From NCBI GenBank assembly GCA_003221595.1, contig QHSM01000094.1, positions 1,736 to 16,063 of the forward strand: a DNA stretch of 14,328 bases, given 5' to 3'. The translations under genes and the position numbers were made by a program. Below the pieces are notes generated by a model. The model saw only the letters and a list, made by a program, of their open reading frames with translations. It was not told the origin of the DNA and searched no databases. Of the stretch, positions 6,722-13,107 are shown one piece after another; position 1 is the first letter of the stretch, and each line of letters begins with the position of its first letter. The stretch comes from Candidatus Rokuibacteriota bacterium. GTDB taxonomy: Bacteria > Methylomirabilota > Methylomirabilia > Rokubacteriales > CSP1-6.

Positions 6722-8074
6722 ATGGCCAGCATGGAGCCGGGGGCCCTGAAGAACCTGGTCGACGTCGAGCGCGGCATCATCAGCCGCGAGATCTTCGTGA
6801 GCGAGGAGATCTACCGGCAGGAGCTCGAGCGGGTCTTCGCCCGCTCCTGGCTCTTCGTCGGCCACGAGAGCCAGATCCCCAAGCCGGGCGACTTCCTGAC
6901 GTCGTGCATGGGCGAGGAGTCGGTCATCCTCTGCCGCGACCGGGCGGGGCGGATTCGCGTGTTCCTGAATTCCTGCCGGCACCGGGGCATGAAGGTCTGC
7001 CGCTACGATGAGGGCAACACCGTCGAGTTCCAGTGCTCGTATCACGGCTGGAGCTACGCGACCGACGGCGCGCTCGTCGGCGTGCCGTTCGCCAAGGACG
7101 CCTACGGCGCGCAGCTCGACCGGAGCCGGTGGGGGCTCGTCGAGGTCGCGCGGATGGAGAACTACAAGGGCACGATCTGGGCCACCTGGGACGCGTCGGC
7201 GCCATCGTTCGCGGAATACATCGGCGGCTACAAGCTCTATCTCGACCTCCTCCTCGACGCGTGGGACGGCCGCGAGGGCGGGACCGAGGCGATCGGCGGA
7301 ATCCACAAGTGGCTCATCCCCTGCAACTGGAAGTTCCCGGCCGAGAACTTCTCGGGCGACCGCTACCACGGCGTGAGCCACCGCTCGGTCGACATGGTCG
7401 GGATCGGTCCGAGCGGCAAGGGGCGCCGCGACATGCAGGAGCGCAACGAGTCGCGGTGGCTCGACGTCTCGTTCCCGGAGCTCGGTCACTCGATGATCGC
7501 GTTCCTCAGAAACCACGACTCGCCGCTCGCGCCGGCGTACCAGGACGCGCCGGTCGTCGCGGACTACTTCCGGCGCTGCGAGGAAGACCGCCGGCGCCGG
7601 CGGGGCGAGTACTGGCGCCTCTTCGGCGGCCCGGGCACGATGTTCCCGAACGTGTCGCCGCTGGCGCGCCAGCCGCGCACGCTCGCCGTGTGGCACCCGC
7701 GCGGGCCGCATCAGACCGAGGTCTGGCGCTGGTACTTCGTCGACGCCGACGCGCCCGCGGAGGTGAAGGACTTCCTGCGCCACTACTACATCCGCTACTC
7801 CGGCCCGTCCGGGCTCACCGAGCAGGACGACATGGAGAACTGGAACTACGCCCACAAGGCGAGCCGCGGCACGATCGCGCGGCAGTACCCCTACAACTAC
7901 GAGATGGGGCTCGGCCGCGGCACGCGGGCCTTCGAGGACCACGGTCTGAAGCTGCCCGGCACGATCACCGACGTGACCGAGGCCAACGCCAGCGAGCACA
8001 ACCAGCGCGGCTTCTACACCCGCTGGCGCCGGTTCATGGAGGCCGACAGCTGGGCGGGCCTGATGGCCCCGTGA
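6722..8074 (+). CDS. Rieske aromatic ring-hydroxylating dioxygenase, alpha subunit
   Basis: A 450-residue catalytic subunit of a two-component Rieske non-haem iron oxygenase, which adds O2 to an aromatic ring using electrons from a reductase or ferredoxin. The Rieske [2Fe-2S] site is CRHRGMKVC…CSYHGW, with ligands Cys85, His87, Cys105 and His108. The mononuclear iron site is ENFSGDRYHGVSH: bridging Asp213, His216 and His220, with the third ligand Asp369 or Asp370 in TEQDDMENW. The two histidines are three residues apart, shorter than the four of naphthalene dioxygenase. Start 6722 is set by the GGAGGGAG ribosome binding site 7 bases upstream. The stop overlaps the beta subunit start as GTGA. 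No ferredoxin or reductase gene is in the window, so electrons must come from elsewhere. Family is sure; substrate is not. Confidence 0.95.
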   Translation: MASMEPGALKNLVDVERGIISREIFVSEEIYRQELERVFARSWLFVGHESQIPKPGDFLTSCMGEESVILCRDRAGRIRVFLNSCRHRGMKVCRYDEGNTVEFQCSYHGWSYATDGALVGVPFAKDAYGAQLDRSRWGLVEVARMENYKGTIWATWDASAPSFAEYIGGYKLYLDLLLDAWDGREGGTEAIGGIHKWLIPCNWKFPAENFSGDRYHGVSHRSVDMVGIGPSGKGRRDMQERNESRWLDVSFPELGHSMIAFLRNHDSPLAPAYQDAPVVADYFRRCEEDRRRRRGEYWRLFGGPGTMFPNVSPLARQPRTLAVWHPRGPHQTEVWRWYFVDADAPAEVKDFLRHYYIRYSGPSGLTEQDDMENWNYAHKASRGTIARQYPYNYEMGLGRGTRAFEDHGLKLPGTITDVTEANASEHNQRGFYTRWRRFMEADSWAGLMAP

Positions 8075-8742
8075 GCGCCGACGCCGGCGCGCTCGCCCGC
8101 CTCCTCCTGCAGCGCGAGATCGAGGACTTCCTCTACGGCGAGGCGGAGCTCCTGGACACGCGCCGCTTCGACGAGTGGCTGGACCTCTTCACCGAGGACG
8201 CGCGCTACTGGATGCCGATGCGCCGCAACGTCCCGCACGACGACCGCGAGCGGGAGCTGACGCGCGAGGGTCTCGACGTGAACTGGTTCGACGAGGGCAA
8301 GGACACGCTCGGCCGTCGCGTGGCGCAGATCCAGACCGGCATCCACTGGGCCGAGGAACCGCCCTCGCGCACCTGCCACATGGTCTCGAACGTCCAGATC
8401 GCGCGCGCGGCGCCGGCCGGGCCGGCCCCCACGGAGGTGCTCACCCGGTGCCGGTTCCTCGTCTATCGCAATCGCGTGGAGACCGAGACCGACGTGCTCG
8501 TCGGCAAGCGCGAGGACGTGCTGCGCCGGGGGCGCCCCGGCTATGCCGGGGCGTCTCCGAGCGCTGGGGGCCTTGGGGGCCCTTCGAGGCCCCCCATGTC
8601 ACTAGAACGGCGGCGCCGCGCCCTCCTGCAGCGGCGAGTCGAACGCGAAGAGGACGCCGGCGATCATCCGGTACTGGCCGGCCAGGATCACCAGCTCCAT
8701 GAGCCCCGTCATGCCGAGCTCGCCCCTGACCTCGTCTTGTAG
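8071..8742 (+). CDS. Ring-hydroxylating dioxygenase beta subunit with a replaced C-terminus
   Basis: The small subunit of the Rieske oxygenase, a cone-shaped NTF2-like/SnoaL fold that holds the alpha trimer together. Recognisable sequence runs from the N-terminus (IEDFLYGEAELLDTRRFDEW, 17-36) through LFTEDARYWMP, RTCHMVSNVQI (100-110) and LTRCRFLVYRNRVETETDVLVGKREDVLRR (ending at residue 153, base 8529). Family members then continue for roughly 25 residues of the type GWRIARR…LLD…NLS. Here the frame instead enters a hairpin-rich repeat, then reads antisense to the CMD gene until a stop at 8742, giving 223 residues in all. The final strand of the fold is therefore lost. The start is the GTG in GTGA, overlapping the alpha stop. 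The gene is either a damaged copy or an assembly artefact; function is doubtful. Confidence 0.75.
   Translation: MSADAGALARLLLQREIEDFLYGEAELLDTRRFDEWLDLFTEDARYWMPMRRNVPHDDRERELTREGLDVNWFDEGKDTLGRRVAQIQTGIHWAEEPPSRTCHMVSNVQIARAAPAGPAPTEVLTRCRFLVYRNRVETETDVLVGKREDVLRRGRPGYAGASPSAGGLGGPSRPPMSLERRRRALLQRRVEREEDAGDHPVLAGQDHQLHEPRHAELAPDLVL
8531..8555. repeat. Perfect 9-bp palindromic hairpin at the beta-subunit breakpoint
   Basis: CGCCCCGGC (8533-8541), loop TAT, then GCCGGGGCG (8545-8553) pair perfectly. The stem extends by one G-T and one G-C pair outward to 8531 and 8555. It begins two bases after the last codon of the beta subunit that matches its family. No T-run follows. Together with the hairpin 20 bases on, it looks like a REP- or MITE-like intergenic palindromic element. 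Confidence 0.5.
8575..8594. repeat. Second GC hairpin, GGGGGCC/GGCCCCC with TTCG in the loop
   Basis: GGGGGCC (8575-8581) and GGCCCCC (8588-8594) form a 7-bp stem around the loop CTTCGA. A second GGGGGCC lies at 8566-8572, so alternative pairings are possible. It sits 7 bases past the stop of the minus-strand CMD gene and on the plus-strand side of the dioxygenase, so it may act as a bidirectional 3' end. There is no U-tract. Confidence 0.45.
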
Positions 8743-9144
8743 CCCCTGCGGGATCGACTCGTACGCCAGCGCGTGCTGGACGACTCGCGCCGGCTTCGCG
8801 TAGCGTCCCGCAAGCGTCGAGAGGTCGCCCCGCGTGCGGATCCGCTCGATGACGTCGTCGGGCAGCTTCTCGGTGCGCGCGATGCGGGCGTGGGCGATCC
8901 ACTCGTACGCCTGATTGACCGAGCGGGCGGCGAGCAGGATGGCCATCTCGCGAATGTCGCCCGGCAGCGTCGCGCCGAAGCGCAGGTATTCACCGAGGTC
9001 GCCGACCTTCTCCGCCAGCGCCGGGTGGTGCATCAGCGAGGCGAACGGGCCGCCCCGCATCTGGCCGCGCTTGGCGGTGATCTTGTCGTAGACGCTCCGG
9101 GCTTCGGGCGGCAGCGTGCTGAGCGGATCGGGCAGTCTGGCCAT
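8602..9144 (-). CDS. Carboxymuconolactone decarboxylase (CMD)-family protein
   Basis: A 180-residue CMD-family protein. After an N-terminal segment PPEARSVYDKI typical of the longer family members, the core has REMAILLAARSVNQAYEWIAHARIA (65-89), with Glu81 and His85 at the conserved positions, and later ELVILAGQYRMIAGVLFAF (about 150-168). CxxC is absent, so this is the decarboxylase-like rather than the AhpD-like type. It is distinct from the 129-residue CMD protein at 23-412. A ribosome binding site GGGAGAG lies upstream of the ATG at 9144. It follows the amidohydrolase by 32 bases on the same strand, and amidohydrolase-CMD pairs are common in catabolic operons. It converges with the dioxygenase beta gene. 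Confidence 0.88.
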   Translation of the reverse strand: MARLPDPLSTLPPEARSVYDKITAKRGQMRGGPFASLMHHPALAEKVGDLGEYLRFGATLPGDIREMAILLAARSVNQAYEWIAHARIARTEKLPDDVIERIRTRGDLSTLAGRYAKPARVVQHALAYESIPQGLQDEVRGELGMTGLMELVILAGQYRMIAGVLFAFDSPLQEGAAPPF

Positions 9145-9176
9145 GAGCTAGCTCTCCCGGGTTGTCGTCGCGCCGG

Positions 9177-10564
9177 TCAACCGGTAACCCAGCCGTACCA
9201 GCGGTGGCTCGGCGCGACCCCGTCGTCGAGGTACGCCATCTTCATGCGGCTCAGGTAGTCCGTCGGGATCTCGTTGCGCTTGGCGGTCACGTCGATGCCG
9301 AACACGCGGGCGGCGTTGAGCCCGAAGATCTGCTCCTTCTCGCCGCGCGTCAGCGGCGCATAGCGGTGCTTCTCGACGAGCGACGCTGGCATCTCGAACC
9401 GGCGAAACGCCTCGATCTGCCACGGTGCGCGCACGCGGTCGGGTTGGTCGTCACGAGCTGGCCGAAGGTCGATCCGATCTCCATGTAGATGTTGCTGAGG
9501 CCGGCGGGCTTCTTCATCTGGCAGAACTCGGTCGTCCACGGTATCTCGCCGGTGGGCTTGGGCGCCGACACGCTCAGGAGCCCCGCGTGGTAGACGAGAA
9601 AATCGATGTCCGGGAAGTCCTTCGCAGCCTTGATCAGGTCGCGCGGATGGTTGTAGTCCGCGACCGGACCGAGCGGCAGTCCCTTGTGCACGCAGAAGCG
9701 CCGCACGCCGGTCTTGCGCGCCTTCTCGAGCATCGGGTACGCGATCTTCTCGTCGTCCAGGAACCAGCCCCGGTCGAATCCCTTGGCCGCGGCCCCGGTG
9801 TACGCCTTCCAGGCGTCGACCTTGAGCGTGGCGGCCTGCTGATCCATGAAGTCGAGGTCGGCCCGGCCGAGCTGCGGCGAGACGAGGCCGTGGGCGAGCA
9901 TCCGGCGCGACTGCGTGATCCGATTGATCTCGTCGCGGATGTGGGTCATCTCCTTCGGCGGCACCACCGCCTCCTGGGGATACGGCCCGGGCGGCGTCGA
10001 GATGAGCCCGATCGACGTCTCGCTGTCGAGGAAGACTTCCTTGACGAAGTTCTCCCAGGAGAGGTCGGCCATGGTCCCGCGATCGGATTCGAGCTTCGGG
10101 TTCAGCCGCCGCGAGTTCCGGCGCAGGCCGAGAAGCGCCTGCTTGGAGACCGCGCCCTTGCGGCTCCCCTCCGCGTTGCTCGGGTCGTAGCCGGCGCTGA
10201 CGTAATGCAGCTGCACGTCGAAGATGAAGACCGGCACGCCGCTCCGCTCCTGGAAGGCGGCCGCGTCCGCCGCCTCGACGGGGAGCACGTCGAAGAACCG
10301 GCCGAACACCGCGTTCATCGCGAGGAGCGACGCCGCCATGCCGCCGCTCTTGCTCAGGAACTCGCGGCGGCTCAGCCCGAGCCGCGGCGCCAGGCGCTCG
10401 GCCTCGGCGAGAATCCGATCTTCGACCTGACGCTGCGCGGGCGTTTGCGGGATCGGCGGGAATTCCTCGTTCGAGACGAGCCGGGTCGGGAGCGGCACGG
10501 CGCTACGCAACCCCTGCCGCATGCCCGGGCACACCTGAAAGCCGTAACGATTCGGCGCTGTCAT
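9177..10564 (-). pseudogene. Tat-motif amidohydrolase (Amidohydro_2), deletion and frameshift
   Basis: A metal-dependent TIM-barrel amidohydrolase of the ACMSD-like Amidohydro_2 family. An unusually long N-terminus carries a twin-arginine motif, SRREFLSKSGG (65-75), before a hydrophobic stretch, suggesting export. FIFDVQLHYV (113-122) is a metal-binding segment and VYHAG a later one. The frame is broken at about 9424: the first part (about 380 residues) reads to YMEIGSTFGQLVTTNPTACAH and then falls into arginine-rich nonsense ending at 9350. The family sequence resumes in another frame as PWQIEAFRRFEMP and runs to the stop at 9177. The loop that normally lies between, containing the GTDS-type metal-binding aspartate, is missing, so this is a deletion, not a one-base error. 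ATAGGAGGC supports the start. The S1 gene's stop lies in that ribosome binding site. Confidence 0.75.
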
Positions 10565-10573
10565 GGTCGCCTC

Positions 10574-11992
10574 CTATAGCCGGTTCTTCGAGCGCTGCTT
10601 GACGCGCTCGCCGAGCGTGAGCCCGAAGCCGTCGCCTCGCTTCGGGCTCTGCTGTAGATAGGCCTGCGTCTCCGCCTGCTCCTCCCGGCCGAGCGCCTGC
10701 GCGTGCGAGAGGCGGATGCGCCGGCCGCCCTCCTCGATCGCCAGCACCAGCACCTTCATCTCGCTCCCGGCCGGGAAGGCCTTGCGCGCGTCGGCGCCGC
10801 GGCTCATGGACAGCTCGGCGGTGGGCACGAGCCCGGTCTGCCCGGGACCGAGGCGAACGAAGACGCCGAAGGGCTCGTGCCGCTCCACGGTGCCGGCGAG
10901 CACCGCTCCGACCTCGACGGTCGACTGCATGTGCTGTCCGGGGACCGAGCCTTCCGGCGCCAGGGCGAGCGCGACGCGGCGCTTCTCGGTGTCGATGTTG
11001 ACGATCAGCACGGCGATCTCGGCGCTCGCGGCGGCGGCCTCTCGCATCGCGCCCTGTCGGCTCCGGGGAATCTCGCTGACGTGCAGAAGCCCATCCACGC
11101 CGGGCAGGAGCTCGACGAAGATTCCGAACTCGGTCGAGCGCACCGCGCGCCCCCGCACGACCTGCCGCTCGCGCAGGCGCCCGGCCACCGTGCCCCAGGG
11201 ATCGCCCTCGAGCGCCTTCAGGCTGAGCGAGATCCGTCCCTTCTCCTGATCGACCCGCAGCACCTTGACGGTCACCGCGTCGCCCACCCGCACGAGGTCC
11301 GCCGGACGACTCGCCCGCGAATGCGACAGCTCGGACAGGGGCACGAGCCCCTGCACGCCGCCCAGGTCGACGAACGCTCCGAAGTCCGCCAGGGAGGCGA
11401 CGGTCCCGGTCAGCACCGCGCCCGGGGCGATTTTCTTCCGCGTCTCCTCGGCCGCCTCGGCGGCGCGCTCCTCGAGCAGGCGACGGCGGGAGAGGACCAG
11501 GTTGCGCCCGTTGTCGCTGAACGTCGTGACCCGGAATTCCAGGACGCGGCCGACATACTCTTCCGTCGCATCGACGCGGCGCAGGTCCATCTGCGAGAAC
11601 GGACAGAAGCCGCGCAGGCCGCCGACCGTCACCTCGTAGCCGCCCTTGATCACCGCGGCCACCTTGCCCTCGACCGGAATGCCGGTCTGCGCGGCCACGG
11701 CCAGCGCCTGGCGCGCCTGCGCGCCTTGCCGGAGCTTGTGAGAAAGCCGCACCTCGTCCCCGGTCGAGACGACGGTGGCCTCGACCTCGTCGCCCACCGC
11801 GACCTTCAGGCGTCCGTCCTGGTCGGTCAGCTCGGCGCGCTCGATCCAGGCCTCGCCCTTGCCGCCGACGTCGACGAAGACGCTCTCGGCCGTGATGTGG
11901 ATGACGCGGCCCTTCACGATCTGGCCCATCTCGAGGACCGGACGGGCCGCTTCGCGGGCGAACAGCGCGGCGAAATCTTCGGTGTCGCTCAT
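10574..11992 (-). CDS. Protein with five S1 RNA-binding domains (ribosomal protein S1-like)
   Basis: A 472-residue protein made of five OB-fold S1 domains at about 23-86, 104-171, 190-259, 277-344 and 361-431, plus a basic tail (GERVKQRSKNRL). Domains 3 and 5 show the classic G-x-V-x-x-x-x-x-F-G-x-F-V pattern (GTVASLADFGAFV, GTVERHEPFGVFV); domains 1 and 2 are more divergent, as in S1 proteins. It should bind mRNA or ribosomes in the cytoplasm. Most bacterial S1 proteins have four to six domains, so this could be the main S1 or a paralogue. Its promoter at 11999-12028 suggests a leaderless mRNA. The stop TAG lies 7 bases before the amidohydrolase ATG and touches its GGAGG, so the two are co-transcribed and probably coupled. 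Confidence 0.88.
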   Translation of the reverse strand: MSDTEDFAALFAREAARPVLEMGQIVKGRVIHITAESVFVDVGGKGEAWIERAELTDQDGRLKVAVGDEVEATVVSTGDEVRLSHKLRQGAQARQALAVAAQTGIPVEGKVAAVIKGGYEVTVGGLRGFCPFSQMDLRRVDATEEYVGRVLEFRVTTFSDNGRNLVLSRRRLLEERAAEAAEETRKKIAPGAVLTGTVASLADFGAFVDLGGVQGLVPLSELSHSRASRPADLVRVGDAVTVKVLRVDQEKGRISLSLKALEGDPWGTVAGRLRERQVVRGRAVRSTEFGIFVELLPGVDGLLHVSEIPRSRQGAMREAAAASAEIAVLIVNIDTEKRRVALALAPEGSVPGQHMQSTVEVGAVLAGTVERHEPFGVFVRLGPGQTGLVPTAELSMSRGADARKAFPAGSEMKVLVLAIEEGGRRIRLSHAQALGREEQAETQAYLQQSPKRGDGFGLTLGERVKQRSKNRL

Positions 11993-11998
11993 CCTGTC

Positions 11999-12028
11999 AC
12001 CCTAGGCGGGCCGCCGGCACGAGGTCAA
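11999..12028 (-). promoter_or_regulatory. Promoter of the S1-domain gene
   Basis: On the minus strand TTGACC (12028-12023), an 18-base spacer and TAGGGT (12004-11999) form the best -35/-10 pair in the window. Six bases separate the -10 from the ATG at 11992, so the transcript would start at or just before the start codon. The bases between (GACAGG) give only a minimal ribosome binding site. Confidence 0.5.
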
Positions 12029-12222
12029 GGCACATCGCGCGCGTGGTAGAGCAGGATCCGGCGGACCTCCTCGACGGTCTCCGGCCGGTCTTGCAGCGAG
12101 TGCGCCGAGTCGACGACCAGCTCCGACTCCACGCCGTCGATGTGGGCGCCGGTGTAGTTGACGACACCGTCGCCGCCCTCCTCGACCGGGCCCGAGCCCT
12201 TCACGGCGATGACCGAGTTGGC
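12025..12222 (-). pseudogene. C-terminal remnant of a PGAP1-like lipase/alpha-beta hydrolase
   Basis: The minus strand encodes the last 65 residues of an alpha/beta hydrolase, reading SVIAVKGSGPVEEGGDGVV, then a middle strand, then ELVVDSAHSLQDRPETVEEVRRILLYH and a TGA at 12027-12025. The His in SAHSLQ fits the catalytic histidine, and the DGVV…SAH pattern is typical of PGAP1-like lipases. Upstream of about 12222 the frame turns into antisense shadow of the next hydrolase, so the nucleophile and N-terminus are missing. The remnant's stop overlaps the -35 of the S1 gene. Confidence 0.65.
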
Positions 12223-13068
12223 CCGTCGAGCACGCTCACCATCGAAGAGCGACGCGCCCAGTACGACCGCGCCGAGCGGGTCTTTCCGACCCCGTCTGAC
12301 GTGAAGATCCAGCGGGTGACGACGCCGGCGCGGCCGGCCGAATGGCTCGAGCCGCCGGGGGTCAGCGGCGATACGGGCGTCGTGCTCTATCTTCACGGCG
12401 GCGGCTACGTCATCGGCTCGCCGCGCTCGCACCGTCATCTGGCCGCGGCCATTGCGCGCGCGGCCGGCGCGAGAGCGCTGGCCCTCGACTACCGGCTCGC
12501 GTCCGAGCATCCGTTCGCGGCCGCGCTGGACGACGCGATCGTTGCCTACCGGTGGCTGCTCGGGCAAGGCATCGCGCCCGGACGTATCGTCGTGGCCGGC
12601 GATTCGGCGGGAGGCGGCCTCACGGTCGCCACGCTGCTCGCCCTGCGCGATCGCGGGATCCCGCGGCCGGCCGCCGGCGTGTGCATCTCGCCCTGGGTCG
12701 ACCTGACGTGTAGCGGCAAGAGCTACGCAACGAAGGCCGCCAGCGATCCGATCGTCACTCACGACATCATCACGGCTCTGGCAGAGGCCTATGTGGGCAG
12801 CGGCGGCGATCGTAGGGCTCCGCTCGCCTCGCCCCTCTACGCCGATCTACGCGACCTGCCCCCGCTGCTCGTTCAGGTCGGGAGCGAGGAGGTGCTGCTC
12901 GACGACGCGCTCAGTCTCGGCGCGCGGGCGCGCGCCGCGGGTGTCGACGCCACGGTCGAGGAATGGCCGGCGATGATCCACGTCTGGCACTGGTTCCTGC
13001 CGATGCTGGACGAGGCCGAGCAGGCCGTCGCGGTCATCGGGAAATTCGTCCGGGCCCGGGTCGGCTGA
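12043..13068 (+). CDS. HSL-family (alpha/beta hydrolase fold-3) esterase, N-terminus replaced
   Basis: A carboxylesterase of the hormone-sensitive-lipase family. Read from the GTG at 12043 it has 341 residues. The oxyanion-hole motif YLHGGGY is at 116-122 and the nucleophile elbow GDSAGGG has Ser188. SPWVDL follows at 216-221, the acid is probably Asp287 in EVLLDDA, and the base is His313 in MIHVWHW. True family sequence starts at about Ser63 (base 12229, TLTIEERRAQYD). Residues 1-62 are antisense to the lipase remnant and are not a natural N-terminus. The original start and roughly 20-30 residues of the cap are therefore missing. No in-frame ATG lies near 12229 and no ribosome binding site precedes 12043, so expression is uncertain although the catalytic core is intact. 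Confidence 0.75.
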   Translation: MVEQDPADLLDGLRPVLQRVRRVDDQLRLHAVDVGAGVVDDTVAALLDRARALHGDDRVGPSSTLTIEERRAQYDRAERVFPTPSDVKIQRVTTPARPAEWLEPPGVSGDTGVVLYLHGGGYVIGSPRSHRHLAAAIARAAGARALALDYRLASEHPFAAALDDAIVAYRWLLGQGIAPGRIVVAGDSAGGGLTVATLLALRDRGIPRPAAGVCISPWVDLTCSGKSYATKAASDPIVTHDIITALAEAYVGSGGDRRAPLASPLYADLRDLPPLLVQVGSEEVLLDDALSLGARARAAGVDATVEEWPAMIHVWHWFLPMLDEAEQAVAVIGKFVRARVG

Positions 13069-13071
13069 AGC

Positions 13072-13100
13072 TGGACTTGCTGCGGGGCGCGGGATAGAGT
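13072..13100 (+). promoter_or_regulatory. Candidate leaderless promoter of the DUF2182 gene
   Basis: TGGACT (13072-13077), a 17-base spacer and TAGAGT (13095-13100) precede the ATG at 13108 by 7 bases. The -35 matches consensus at 4 of 6 positions. No Shine-Dalgarno sequence is present. The promoter lies directly after the stop of the upstream hydrolase. Confidence 0.45.
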
Positions 13101-13107
13101 GCCCGCG

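Noticed and set aside
6647..7999. Minus-strand 450-codon frame opposite the Rieske alpha subunit
   Set aside because: Antisense shadow with no motif; the plus strand carries all Rieske and iron ligands.
8533..8594. Classical Rho-independent terminators
   Set aside because: The stems are strong but no T-run follows on either strand, so I list them as palindromic repeats instead.
10703..12049. Plus-strand 448-codon open frame opposite the S1-domain gene
   Set aside because: It is the antisense shadow of the five S1 domains; the residues are His/Arg/Asp-rich low-complexity and there is no ribosome binding site. Long shadow frames are expected at this GC content.
12223..12762. N-terminal part of a 245-codon minus-strand frame
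   Set aside because: Only the last 65 residues (12025-12222) match a hydrolase; the rest is antisense to the HSL esterase.
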